Positions 35,280 to 44,585 of a stretch of 64,000 nucleotides of DNA are shown here, piece by piece. The position numbers and the translations under genes were made by a program. The DNA is from Arenibacter sp. P308M17 (GTDB taxonomy: Bacteria > Bacteroidota > Bacteroidia > Flavobacteriales > Flavobacteriaceae), in assembly GCF_003426735.1 (NCBI RefSeq), contig NZ_QVON01000002.1, positions 186,001-250,000 on the forward strand, written 5' to 3'. Position 1 is the stretch's first letter. Every line of letters begins with the position of its first letter. Below the pieces are notes generated by a model. The model made no database searches. It was not told the origin of the DNA and saw only the letters and a list, made by a program, of their open reading frames with translations.

Positions 35280-36698
35280 ATGAAAGAATTTATCTCCGCC
35301 AAAGCTACGAAACTAGAACTTTTAAACTTCAAAAGCGTTCCCATACGTACCTTCTGGATAACCTCCATAGCCTTTTTCATATGTTTCTTTGCCTGGTTCG
35401 GGATAGTTCCTTTTATGCCGGACGTGGTCAAAGATCTGGGATTGACCCCTGCACAAAAGTGGAACTCCATTATATTGGCGGTTTCCGGAACTGTATTTGC
35501 CCGATTATTAATAGGAAAGTTATGTGATAAATACGGCCCTAGATTATGCTATACCTATTTATTGATACTTGGATCCATACCTGTAATACTGCTAGGATTG
35601 GTACAAACTCCACTTCAATTTCTTATATGTAGATTGTTTATCGGCTTTATAGGAGCTTCTTTTGTAATTACACAATTCCATACTTCCATAATGTTTGCTC
35701 CCAATATAGTGGGCACGGCAAATGCCACTTCGGCTGGTTGGGGCAATCTTGGTGGCGGAGCCAACCGCTTGGGTATGCCATTGATCGCAGCAGGAGTGGT
35801 TGGTTTTGGAATTGCCGATGAGGTAGCTTGGAGATATTCTATGGTAATTGCAGGGGTTATATGTTTCTCTATGGGATTAATATATTACTTCTTTACCAAG
35901 GATACCCCTGAAGGTAATTTTAAAGAACTGAAGTTGGCAGGCAAAATGCCCAACTTAAAGAAAGATGAAGTATCCTTCTTGAGTACATTAAAGGATTACA
36001 GGGTCTGGATATTGTTTTTAGTCTATGCGGCCTGCTTTGGAATAGAATTGACGGTGTACGGTACTATGGACGATTATCTTCAGAATAGATTTGGCCTGGA
36101 TCGCCCTACCGCCGGAAATTTGGTACTATCGTTTGCCCTCATGAATATTTTTGCCAGAACATTAGGCGGCTATTTCGGAGACCTTTTCGGCAAGTTTCGT
36201 GGCCTGCGTGGTAGGGTAGTTTTTCTTGCCCTTATCCTGGCTATGGAAGGACTAATGCTTTCTGTCTTTTCCATGACCACTAGTTTGGTATTTGGAATGG
36301 TATTTTTAATCGCCTTCAGTCTTACCGTACAAATGGCGGAAGGTGCCACTTTTTCTGTAGTGCCGTTCATTAATAAGAAAGCCATAGGATCTATTTCCGG
36401 AATTGTTGGGGCAGGGGGGAACGTAGGGGCCTTTTTGGCCGCCCTGTTATTAAAATCCAAATCGGCCATAGCCGAAAGTGCTGCCATAGCTGCCAACAGC
36501 GAATTGGGCGTTGAGGCCGCAAAGGCTGCCCAGACCACAGCTGCCGCTTCAGCGGTTTCCAATGGCTTTTTTGTTATAGGTGGTTTTGTAGTATGTGCAG
36601 CCCTTTTGTCCCTCGGCATCAGGTTTGCCACTGCCGAGGAAAAGGCCGCGATGAACGAGACCAAGGCCGAACTTTTGTTGTCCGGGGTAGATAAATAG
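35280..36698 (+). CDS. narK: MFS nitrate/nitrite transporter (NarK/NasA family)
   Basis: A 472-residue inner-membrane transporter of the major facilitator superfamily with 12 predicted helices. Nitrate/nitrite porter marks are FAWFGIVPFMPDVVKDLGL in helix 1, the nitrate signature-like GWGNLGGGANRLGMP (second half GIVGAGGNVGAFLAALL) and the substrate Arg in helix 2 region. It has an unusual Ala-rich segment near residues 400-435. It imports nitrate for the reductase at 39.3 kb and is transcribed divergently from nirB under the TACGTA-rich region. Confidence 0.92.
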   Translation: MKEFISAKATKLELLNFKSVPIRTFWITSIAFFICFFAWFGIVPFMPDVVKDLGLTPAQKWNSIILAVSGTVFARLLIGKLCDKYGPRLCYTYLLILGSIPVILLGLVQTPLQFLICRLFIGFIGASFVITQFHTSIMFAPNIVGTANATSAGWGNLGGGANRLGMPLIAAGVVGFGIADEVAWRYSMVIAGVICFSMGLIYYFFTKDTPEGNFKELKLAGKMPNLKKDEVSFLSTLKDYRVWILFLVYAACFGIELTVYGTMDDYLQNRFGLDRPTAGNLVLSFALMNIFARTLGGYFGDLFGKFRGLRGRVVFLALILAMEGLMLSVFSMTTSLVFGMVFLIAFSLTVQMAEGATFSVVPFINKKAIGSISGIVGAGGNVGAFLAALLLKSKSAIAESAAIAANSELGVEAAKAAQTTAAASAVSNGFFVIGGFVVCAALLSLGIRFATAEEKAAMNETKAELLLSGVDK

Positions 36699-36871
36699 GG
36701 AAAGAAGTTAGTCGATGTACTCCATGCGGGGGGAACGGAATACAGCGCGGCTATTGATTTATACATAAAAATTTTATCGCCCTCATTTTAAAATCAATAC
36801 AATTTTTAACCAGATGAAAGGAGCATTAATAAATTTTAAAAATTACTTCACAAAATGCAATGTTTAAAATT

Positions 36872-36888
36872 CCTGCCTAGCCGGCAGG
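36872..36888. repeat. CCTGCC-type intergenic palindrome
   Basis: cctgcc-tagcc-ggcagg, a 6-bp hairpin of the same kind as those at 53-73, 37060-37081 and about 61096-61113. It lies in the narK 3' region. Confidence 0.5.
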
Positions 36889-36924
36889 TAGGTTTAATGT
36901 GAGAGCGTAGCGGTTACATACGTT

Positions 36925-36961
36925 CTGAACCTGCCAGACTAACTGTTCAGGCTGGTTTTTT
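36925..36961 (+). terminator. Weak candidate terminator after narK
   Basis: ctgaac pairs with gttcag across a 15-nt interval, followed a few bases later by a run of six T (36956-36961). The stem is short, so it is only a candidate for ending the narK transcript before the porin gene. Confidence 0.3.
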
Positions 36962-37000
36962 AATTAGTTTATTTCCAAATAATTACAAAGATTTAAACGT

Positions 37001-37122
37001 ATGAAATATCCATTAGCAAAATTTTCAAACCCACCGAGAACGATTGCTTGGATATTACACCTGCCTGCCGGCAAAGGCAGGTCTGACCGATAAAAAACAA
37101 TAAATATAAACAGATGAAAGGA
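37001..37122 (+). repeat. ~115-nt dispersed repeat, copy A, with a 30-codon reading frame
   Basis: This stretch matches the reverse complement of 61055-61176 with about 13 differences including one indel over ~113 nt (hand count). Both copies begin at an ATG (MKYPL.KFSNP) and end at the ATG of the next gene. In this copy the frame stops at 37091-37093 (TAA, CAA in copy B) after 30 residues. The middle is a CCTGCC...GGCAGG palindrome (37060-37081) coding LPAGKGR. Confidence 0.75.
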
Positions 37123-38397
37123 ATATATCTTTTATTCATTATTATGGTCCTCCATGGACCAATTTCCAATGCACAGTTTACATTGGATGGAGAATTTAGA
37201 CCCCGTACCGAACTGCGCCATGGTTTTGGCAGTCTTATCACTGAGGATGCAGATGCCGGCTTTGGTGTTTCAACCCGTTTGCGCTTAAATGCAGGTTACA
37301 CTATAGATGCCTATACATTTTTTGTCAGCTTTCAAGATGTAATGGTTTGGGGCGAGAACAGGCAGCTTCTGCCGGATGATGGGAACAATTCATTTGCTGT
37401 ATTTGAGGCTTGGGCGGATATCAGGCTGGGAAGTGGTTTTTCTACTAAATTGGGGCGACAGACCTTGGATTACGATGACCAACGTATTATGGGCAGTGTT
37501 GGCTGGGCACAACAGGCCCGTAATCATGATGCGGCCATTTTTCAATACGCCAAGAAAAAATTTAAATTGGATCTGGGATTGGCCTTTAGTCAGGATTATG
37601 ACGATCCCAGCGGTTTTCAATCGGTAGGCACTGCCTATGGCACTACCGGGTTCTTTACCTATAAGACCATGCAATACCTATACCTAAAACAAAATTGGAA
37701 AAACTTAAGTGGAAGCCTATTGCTGTTGAACAATGGTTTCCAAAATTTTGAAGCGGATGGCACAACGCCCGAAGGTATAAGTAATTTACAAACCTTTGGA
37801 ACACATTTGGACTATAAAAAAGGATGCTTCGGGACCGCTTTGAACGCTTTTTTTCAAACAGGGGAAAGACAAGGTGCGGTAAAAGTTGAGGGTGCCTATT
37901 TGTTGGGGCTGGATTTAAATTATAAGGCCTTTGACAAAGTAACCTTGGGAACGGGAATGGAAATGATAAGTGGCAATGATACCAGCACTGGCGATAAAAC
38001 AGAAGCCTTTTTCCCCCTGTACGGCACCAATCATAAATTTAATGGATTTATGGATTATTTCTATGTAGGCAATCATGCCAATTCCGTTGGACTTTTTGAT
38101 GTTCACGTGAGTGCCAACTTCAAGATTGGGGAGAAATCGAGTTTAATGGTCAAGGCACTTAACTTTAGTGGGGATCAAGCTTTGCCCAGTGGGGAAAAAT
38201 CTTTGGGAACGGAATTGGATCTGGTGTTTTCACAAGCCTTTAATGGCTATTCCCTACAATTGGGCTATTCCCAAATGTTTGCCAATGAAGGTATGTACGA
38301 ACTAAAAGGAATCACTGAAGATGTCTCGGCAAGTAGCCAAAATTGGGCATGGGCCATGTTGGTCATCAAACCCAAATTTTTGAACACTTCCCAATAG
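37114..38397 (+). CDS. Outer-membrane porin-like beta-barrel (alginate-export family)
   Basis: A 427-residue outer-membrane protein with a signal peptide ending SNAQ (~residue 21). It is built of alternating amphipathic strands and matches the alginate-export/porin-like family seen as DGEFRPRTELRHGF, TRLRLNAGYTIDAYTFFVSFQD, FSTKLGRQTLDYDDQRIMG, SLQLGYSQMF. Despite the family name, alginate export is not implied: in this place, between narK and the nitrate reductase, it more likely lets nitrate or another small solute cross the outer membrane (inference). Its start codon and leader lie inside the dispersed repeat copy A. Confidence 0.78.
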   Translation: MKGIYLLFIIMVLHGPISNAQFTLDGEFRPRTELRHGFGSLITEDADAGFGVSTRLRLNAGYTIDAYTFFVSFQDVMVWGENRQLLPDDGNNSFAVFEAWADIRLGSGFSTKLGRQTLDYDDQRIMGSVGWAQQARNHDAAIFQYAKKKFKLDLGLAFSQDYDDPSGFQSVGTAYGTTGFFTYKTMQYLYLKQNWKNLSGSLLLLNNGFQNFEADGTTPEGISNLQTFGTHLDYKKGCFGTALNAFFQTGERQGAVKVEGAYLLGLDLNYKAFDKVTLGTGMEMISGNDTSTGDKTEAFFPLYGTNHKFNGFMDYFYVGNHANSVGLFDVHVSANFKIGEKSSLMVKALNFSGDQALPSGEKSLGTELDLVFSQAFNGYSLQLGYSQMFANEGMYELKGITEDVSASSQNWAWAMLVIKPKFLNTSQ

Positions 38398-38489
38398 CCA
38401 AATTAGCATTTAGACACTATATATAAGGCCTGTGATCAAAATTGCAATATCTATTTTCACCGTATGAATACTTAGTTTTATTTTTATCC

Positions 38490-38497
38490 TATCTTTG
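38490..38497 (+). promoter_or_regulatory. -7 promoter box of the response regulator gene
   Basis: TATCTTTG is an exact TAnnTTTG match, 19 nt before the GTG start. This leaves a very short leader for the regulator mRNA. Confidence 0.5.
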
Positions 38498-38516
38498 TTC
38501 CAAAGAATGAATTATA

Positions 38517-39188
38517 GTGGATAAAAGTACACGTATTGTATTGGCCGATGACCACTCCTTGGTAAGGGATGGCATAAGGGCATTATTGGAAGAGGATGAT
38601 ACTTATGTGGTGATCGGTGAGGTCTCCAATGGCAAGGAGGCCGTTCAAATGGTACTGGATAAAAAACCCGATCTGTTGATCATTGATATCCGAATGCCAG
38701 AGATGAACGGCATAGAGGCCGTCGAGGAACTTAACAAGCATTCGTCTGCAACCAAATGCATCATACTCTCCATGCACGATTCGGAAGAATACATCCTTAA
38801 ATCGGTAAGTGCCGGAGCTAGTGGTTATCTACTCAAGGACACCGGAAAAACGGAATTCCTAAAGGCAATTACAACTGTGGTCCAAGGAGGTAAATATTTT
38901 AGTGGGGACATATCCAATGTTTTGGTAAACAATCTGTTGAGCCAGGGCCAGACCAGACAGGATAACAGATATTCCCCAAAAAACGGAAATAACTCCTTTG
39001 GCATTACAAGTAAGGAATTACAAATCCTGGAACTCGTGCTTTCGGGCCTTACCAACAAACAGATTTCTGAAAAACTTCAAAAAAGCAAACGGACCATTGA
39101 AACACATCGCTTTAATCTAATGCGAAAAATGGGCGTAAACAATCTTATGGACTTGGCCAAGAAGGCGCAGGAGTTTAATTTGGTATAA
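38517..39188 (+). CDS. NarL/FixJ-type response regulator
   Basis: A 223-residue regulator beginning with GTG. The receiver domain has the acidic pair DDH (residues 11-13), phospho-acceptor Asp57 in IIDIRMPEMNG and Lys in YLLKDTGK. The C-terminal LuxR-type helix-turn-helix is ITSKELQILELVLSGLTNKQISEKL with recognition helix KRTIETHRFNLMRKM. It is probably the partner of the NarX-like kinase at 29.3-31.1 kb, though the two genes are on opposite strands with nir and narK between. Likely target: the TACGTA-type sites upstream of nirB, narK and the reductase gene (inference). Confidence 0.9.
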   Translation: MDKSTRIVLADDHSLVRDGIRALLEEDDTYVVIGEVSNGKEAVQMVLDKKPDLLIIDIRMPEMNGIEAVEELNKHSSATKCIILSMHDSEEYILKSVSAGASGYLLKDTGKTEFLKAITTVVQGGKYFSGDISNVLVNNLLSQGQTRQDNRYSPKNGNNSFGITSKELQILELVLSGLTNKQISEKLQKSKRTIETHRFNLMRKMGVNNLMDLAKKAQEFNLV

Positions 39189-39276
39189 GCTTGCTGCTAA
39201 ATCATTAATATCCAATATACCATAACTTTTATTGTCTTTTCGTCAATATTCTGCCTAACTATTATCAATAAATTAC

Positions 39277-39282
39277 TACGTA
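39277..39282. promoter_or_regulatory. TACGTA site upstream of nitrate reductase gene
   Basis: ctacgtattt, 63 nt upstream of the reductase start, shares the TACGTA core with the nirB and narK upstream regions. A near -7 match (ttaatttg, 39290-39297) lies just downstream. Confidence 0.4.
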
Positions 39283-39344
39283 TTTATACTTAATTTGATA
39301 ATTTTAGATCCTATTTAATTGGTTTCTTTTAATACAAGGATTTT

Positions 39345-42300
39345 ATGCTGAAAAAGAACGAACATAAAACTATTTGCTCCTACTGTGGGGTTGGCTGTGG
39401 CATTGTGGTCCAACAGGACTCCAAGGGCAATATCAGTGTTGAAGGAGATCAGGATTATCCCGTAAACAAAGGTATGCTCTGTTCCAAAGGGAAGAATCTT
39501 AACTACGTGGCCCAGGATGTGAGCGACCGGATCCTATATCCGGAAATGAGATGGAGCAGAAACCACCCATTACAAAAGGTCTCTTGGAACACCGCTTTGG
39601 ACAGGGCCGCTGCCGTATTCAAAAGCATTATTGAGAAACATGGTCCGGATAGTGTAGGGTTCTATGTTTCCGGCCAATGTCTTACAGAAGAATATTATTT
39701 GGTAAATAAATTGACCAAAGGTTTTATTGGCACCAATAATATTGATACGAATTCCAGGCTCTGTATGAGTTCTGCCGTGGTAGGTTATAAAAAAATGTTG
39801 GGAGAGGATGCTGTGCCCATTTCCTATGACGATATAGAGCTATCGGATTGTTTCCTTATTGCCGGGGCAAATCCTGCATGGTGCCATCCTATACTCTTTA
39901 GAAGATTGGAACAGCACAAGGAAAAACATCCCAATGTAAAAATAATAGTGGTCGACCCGAGAAAAACACAGACTTGTGCCATTGCCGATCTTCATCTACA
40001 AATATTACCGGGAACGGATGTTATTCTTTTCAATGCCATTGCACGTTGGTTGATAGAAAAGAAAAAAATAGATAGAAATTTTATAAAGAAACATACCGTA
40101 AATTTTGATGCCGTTAAAGCGAGTGCCTTTCAAATTTCAATGAAAAAGGCGGCCGAACTTTGTGGAATTCCCTTAGAGGACATCAAGAGGGCGGCAATGT
40201 ATATAGGCAATGCAAACGCATTTATAAGTATGTGGACCATGGGACTGAACCAAAGTGTCATTGGGGTATCCAAAAATGTGGCTCTAATGAACCTGTCGCT
40301 CTTAACCGGACAAATCGGGAAACCCGGTGCCGGACCATTTTCGCTTACCGGTCAGCCCAACGCCATGGGGGGTAGGGAAGTAGGAGGTATGGCCAGTTTA
40401 CTTGCAGCCCATAGGGAACTGGGCAATCCCAAACACCGTAGGGAAGTATCGGATTTTTGGGGCGGAAAAGATATTAAATCCGAACCAGGTTATACCGCTA
40501 CAGAGATGTTCAGCGCCTTGGAAAGTGGGAAAATGAAGGCCATTTGGATTATCTGTACCAATCCAATAGTTAGCATGCCCAATGTTCATAAGGCGGAAAA
40601 AGCACTAAAAAATGCGAGTTTTGTAGTGGTTCAGGATATTTCCCATAATTCGGAGACGACCAAATTTGCAGACCTACTCTTACCGGCTGCCGGTTGGTTG
40701 GAAAAGGAAGGGACCATGACCAATTCGGAAAGACGTATAAGTTATCTTCCCAAAGTGATCGATGCCCCGGGAGAGGCTTTGCCGGACGTTGAAATATTAT
40801 GGAAGTTTGCCCAAAAAATGGGCTATAATGGCTTTGATTATAAAAATGCAGCTGAGGTATATGACGAACATTGCCTCTTAACAAAAGGTACCGAAATAGA
40901 TATATCCGGTCTCTCCTATGGGCGACTAAAAAATGAAGGCAGCTTTCAATGGCCTGTACCCCATGCCACACATATGGGCACCCCCAGACTGTTTACGGAT
41001 CATCAATTCTTTACCAACGATAGGAAATCGCACTTCAATGCCCCCTCCTCACTATACAACAAGTCCGAATTGACCACATCCGAATATCCCTTAATTCTCA
41101 ATACGGGTAGGGTAAGGGACCAATGGCATACCCGTACCAAAACTGGAAAGGTAAGGCGTTTGCTTACCCATATTCCAGATCCATATTTGGAAATGAACAA
41201 AGTGGATGCCTATTTACGAAAATTAAAGGATGGGGATATAGCCGTTGTAAAAAGCAGAAGGGGTACGGTACGGGTGAAGGTGAAGGTGAATTTTGATATA
41301 CGCGAAAAAGTGGTCTTCCTCCCCATGCATTGGGGCAAAGTGCTCAATAATGATTTTGGAAGGGCCAATAATCTGACCAATGATCTGGTCGATCCCGTAT
41401 CCAAGGAACCCGATTTTAAGTACTGTGCCGTAGAAGTGGCAAAGTATGTAAAGCCCAAACAGAAGATTGTGATCATCGGGGCCGGGGCCGCCGCCTATAG
41501 ATTTGTCCAGACCTATAGGAAAAAAAACGAAACGGACCGGCTTCATGTGTTCTCCAAGGAAAAAAACCCTTTCTACAATAGGGTATTGCTCCCGGAATAT
41601 GTAAGCGAGGAACTCTCATGGGAAGCACTGGAAAAACTGAAAAAAGGGGAACTTGAAAAATTGGATATAACCCTGCATCAGGGATTGGGCGTTACCCAAA
41701 TAGATAGGGATAACAAGACCGTTACGGACGATAATGGTTTTGAACATACCTATGATATCCTGATAATGGCCACAGGGAGCAGCGCCTTTGTACCCAGTGA
41801 GGTGCAAATAAATATGCCCGGTCGTTTTACCATGAGGGAACGTGGGGATGCCGATAAGCTACGTAAATATTTGGAGGGTATTCCCGCAGAAGAGCAACAT
41901 GTGGTTATTGTGGGTGGTGGACTTTTGGGACTGGAACTGGCCGCAGCACTTAAGAACAAAAATATTAACATCAGTATCATTCAACGTGCCCCAAGATTGA
42001 TGGAAAGACAACTGGATAGAATTGCCAGTCGGCTATTGGCCGAAGATGTTAGCGACCGGGGAATTAAGGTTTATTTTGATAATGAGGTAAGTACCGTATT
42101 TGAGGAAAGGGATGACAAAAATTCCCTATCCATTACCTTAAAAACCGGTAGGACGGTAAAATGCAATGCCATTGTCTATGCCATTGGCACCCGGCCCAAT
42201 ATTGAGTTGGCAAAGCAATCCGACCTTAAAACGGGAAGGGGAGTGGTAGTGGACGAATATTTACAGACCAGCGATCCCAATATTTTTGCACTGGGGGAGA

Positions 42301-42872
42301 TCGCCGAATTTAAAAATGCCCTTTTTGGCATAACCTCGGCCGCAGAGCAACAGGCAGATACGGCCGCAAAATATATTTTGGGAGATTTTAGCAGTATCTA
42401 CAATGGATCTATCCTCATGAACATTTTAAAGTTCGAAAACCTGGATCTCTGTAGTCTTGGTATGGTGAATGCCCCGCTGGACGACAATAATTATGAGGAA
42501 ATCATCCTAATGGACGTCAGCAAGAAATACTACAAAAAATGTATCGTAAAGGATGATACCCTAAAAGGTGCCATCCTAATGGGGGATAAAAACGAATTTG
42601 CCGAATTTAAAAGGTTGATAGAAGAAGAAATTGAACTATCGGAAAAGAGGAACGAACTGCTTCGGGGACAAACAAATTCCGTGCCCCTAAAGGGAAAATT
42701 GGTTTGCTCCTGCAGTCAGGTCGGGGAAGGCAACCTAATAGAAACAATAAACGGAGGATGTGAGGATTTCTCCAAACTGTGTTCGGAAACAGGAGCGGGG
42801 CTTGGTTGTGGCAGTTGTAAACCAGAAATACAGGATATTTTACGCAGACAGTTACAATCCGTTGCTTCATAA
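39345..42872 (+). CDS. Assimilatory nitrate reductase fused to FAD/NAD reductase and BFD domain
   Basis: An 1175-residue cytoplasmic fusion. The N-terminal half is a molybdopterin (Mo-bisMGD) nitrate reductase like NasA/NarB: 4Fe-4S ligands Cys11, Cys14, Cys18 and Cys46 (CSYCGVGCG, GMLCSKGKN), catalytic domain ~50-580 and the molydopterin-binding end (NTGRVRDQWHTRTKTGKV, ~590-700). From ~707 a NirB/NasB-like FAD/NAD reductase begins (IVIIGAGAAAYRF; second Rossmann GGGLLGLELAAAL ~860) and a BFD [2Fe-2S] domain ends it (LVCSCSQ ~1118, GCGSCKP ~1153). It can thus take electrons from a nicotinamide or flavin donor within one chain. The rubredoxin gene follows 11 nt later. Confidence 0.9.
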   Translation: MLKKNEHKTICSYCGVGCGIVVQQDSKGNISVEGDQDYPVNKGMLCSKGKNLNYVAQDVSDRILYPEMRWSRNHPLQKVSWNTALDRAAAVFKSIIEKHGPDSVGFYVSGQCLTEEYYLVNKLTKGFIGTNNIDTNSRLCMSSAVVGYKKMLGEDAVPISYDDIELSDCFLIAGANPAWCHPILFRRLEQHKEKHPNVKIIVVDPRKTQTCAIADLHLQILPGTDVILFNAIARWLIEKKKIDRNFIKKHTVNFDAVKASAFQISMKKAAELCGIPLEDIKRAAMYIGNANAFISMWTMGLNQSVIGVSKNVALMNLSLLTGQIGKPGAGPFSLTGQPNAMGGREVGGMASLLAAHRELGNPKHRREVSDFWGGKDIKSEPGYTATEMFSALESGKMKAIWIICTNPIVSMPNVHKAEKALKNASFVVVQDISHNSETTKFADLLLPAAGWLEKEGTMTNSERRISYLPKVIDAPGEALPDVEILWKFAQKMGYNGFDYKNAAEVYDEHCLLTKGTEIDISGLSYGRLKNEGSFQWPVPHATHMGTPRLFTDHQFFTNDRKSHFNAPSSLYNKSELTTSEYPLILNTGRVRDQWHTRTKTGKVRRLLTHIPDPYLEMNKVDAYLRKLKDGDIAVVKSRRGTVRVKVKVNFDIREKVVFLPMHWGKVLNNDFGRANNLTNDLVDPVSKEPDFKYCAVEVAKYVKPKQKIVIIGAGAAAYRFVQTYRKKNETDRLHVFSKEKNPFYNRVLLPEYVSEELSWEALEKLKKGELEKLDITLHQGLGVTQIDRDNKTVTDDNGFEHTYDILIMATGSSAFVPSEVQINMPGRFTMRERGDADKLRKYLEGIPAEEQHVVIVGGGLLGLELAAALKNKNINISIIQRAPRLMERQLDRIASRLLAEDVSDRGIKVYFDNEVSTVFEERDDKNSLSITLKTGRTVKCNAIVYAIGTRPNIELAKQSDLKTGRGVVVDEYLQTSDPNIFALGEIAEFKNALFGITSAAEQQADTAAKYILGDFSSIYNGSILMNILKFENLDLCSLGMVNAPLDDNNYEEIILMDVSKKYYKKCIVKDDTLKGAILMGDKNEFAEFKRLIEEEIELSEKRNELLRGQTNSVPLKGKLVCSCSQVGEGNLIETINGGCEDFSKLCSETGAGLGCGSCKPEIQDILRRQLQSVAS

Positions 42873-42883
42873 AAATAAGTGCC

Positions 42884-44320
42884 ATGAATGATGATTTGCA
42901 CCGAATATTGATAAAAGGAGGGGTAACCTCTCCAGGGGAATTAAAGGATATCATTACCATGTTGGAGGCAGGGGGGCTGAAGGAGGTATTTTTTGGATCC
43001 CGCCAAGATCTATTGTTCCCCTTGCAAAATGCCAAGGAGGAACAATTGGAACAAATATCAAAATTCAACACCGACATCGTAAGCGATAGAAGTTATCAAA
43101 ATATTGTAACTTCCTACGTGTCCGCCGATATCTTTGATATGACCCACTGGCTCAAGGGATCTACTTACCTGTATATTCTGGAGGGTTTTGATTATCAGCC
43201 CAAATTAAAAATAAACATCACCGATCCCAAACAGCGCTTGGTCCCTATTTTTAGCGGCAACCTTAATTTTATTGCTTCCGAAAGTGAGGATTATTGGTAC
43301 CTGAACATTAAACTTCCCCATTGGACCAAATCCGTTTACTACCCTGTGCTGATTTACAGTTGGGACATCCATACCATAGCAAAGGCCATTGAAGAAATAT
43401 ATCGGGACATTTCGGATGTAGAAGAGTTGTTTTTTATTCTCAACAAAAGATTGGATACCAATAACAGAACCATAGAACGGGAGCTGGTGGCTCCCTATAT
43501 TAAATTTCCTTATTACGAAGGAATGAACAGGATGGGGCTAGATCAATACTGGTTGGGCCTCTACTGGCGAAACAATAAGTACAACCTGGATTTTCTAAAG
43601 GAATTATGTGGCTATTGTCTGGACAACAGTATTGGGAAAATATGCATCACCCCTTGGAAGTCGTTTATCATAAAAGGAATTAAAAGCTCCAGCAGGCCCG
43701 AACTGGAACGCTTTTTGGGACAAAAAGGAATCAATATTCGCCATTCCCAATTGGAAATGAACTGGCACCTTCCGGTTGATGATATGGAGGCATTGGAATT
43801 AAAGAAATTCTTGGTTCTAAGTTTTGACCAGAACGATATCAGCACTTACGGATTAACCTTTGGAATAAGTAATGAAACGGGGAAACGCACCCATTTCTCA
43901 TCTATTGTAATAGAAAAGAACGCCCCTACCACAATGGTCAGGAATTTTGCCATAAGGCCTACCTATAATGTTTTATATTTTAGAAATTTTGATCCCAATA
44001 CCCAAGAATATAAAGTGTACGCCCAAGAAGTGGATAAGATGGAATTACCAGGCCTATTAATGGAACTGAGCAAACAATATTTTTATCAATTGGGAAGGGC
44101 GGTGCCCAAAAAGGAGGCCCCAAAGAATGCCAATGTCAATATTTTAAAAGAGGTATATCAATGCAGTTCCTGTTTCACCGTTTACGACAAAACCTACGGT
44201 GATTCAAAATCAAATATTGCCGTTGGAACCCCATTTATGGATATTAACGAGAATTACTGTTGTCCCGTTTGTTCCGCTCCAAAATCGGGCTTTGAAAAAA
44301 TTAAACTACAGATATCCTAA
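42884..44320 (+). CDS. Rubredoxin-domain protein with a nitrite/sulfite reductase-like body
   Basis: A 478-residue cytoplasmic protein. The C-terminal ~55 residues are a rubredoxin (YQCSSCFTVYD ~424, YCCPVCSAPKSGFE ~462; two C-x2-C knuckles). The rest resembles nitrite/sulfite reductases: a ferredoxin-like half domain near the start (GGVTSPGELKDIITMLEAGG), a second half ending ICITPWKSFIIKGI (~253) and INIRHSQLEMNWHLP (~284). However, no C-x5-C/C-x3-C siroheme cysteines are seen, so it should not bind siroheme. It is co-transcribed with the nitrate reductase fusion and is likely its electron donor or assembly partner, which is inference. Confidence 0.75.
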   Translation: MNDDLHRILIKGGVTSPGELKDIITMLEAGGLKEVFFGSRQDLLFPLQNAKEEQLEQISKFNTDIVSDRSYQNIVTSYVSADIFDMTHWLKGSTYLYILEGFDYQPKLKINITDPKQRLVPIFSGNLNFIASESEDYWYLNIKLPHWTKSVYYPVLIYSWDIHTIAKAIEEIYRDISDVEELFFILNKRLDTNNRTIERELVAPYIKFPYYEGMNRMGLDQYWLGLYWRNNKYNLDFLKELCGYCLDNSIGKICITPWKSFIIKGIKSSSRPELERFLGQKGINIRHSQLEMNWHLPVDDMEALELKKFLVLSFDQNDISTYGLTFGISNETGKRTHFSSIVIEKNAPTTMVRNFAIRPTYNVLYFRNFDPNTQEYKVYAQEVDKMELPGLLMELSKQYFYQLGRAVPKKEAPKNANVNILKEVYQCSSCFTVYDKTYGDSKSNIAVGTPFMDINENYCCPVCSAPKSGFEKIKLQIS

Positions 44321-44585
44321 CGCATCAATAATCCTTATGGCGGGCTAAAACTATAAAGTTGGTTCGCAAACATCGTAAATATGCATAAGGGTCACAACTT
44401 TGGCAGCTAAGTCCAAAATTCATACCTCCATTTCACCACAAAAATATGAGGTTTCACAACAAAACCATTCCCTACTTTATTAATGCATATCGATAGCCGC
44501 AATATATCCAAGCGTTGACTCGTTATAGGGTCTTTCCTACAAAAGTGGGTCAAATCACTTGGAGTAAAATATAAGGGGCAAAATC

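Larger units (their letters stand above)
36699..37113. other. Intergenic region with palindromes and dispersed repeat
   Basis: A 415-nt gap between narK and the porin gene. It holds a tiny 17-codon reading frame (36814-36867, doubtful), the palindrome at 36872-36888, a candidate terminator ending in a T-run at 36955-36961 and the dispersed repeat from 37001 onward. Confidence 0.5.

Noticed and set aside
36814-36867. 17-codon frame MKGALINF... after narK
   Set aside because: Too short, no conservation evidence; only its start resembles nearby leaders (cagatgaaagga).
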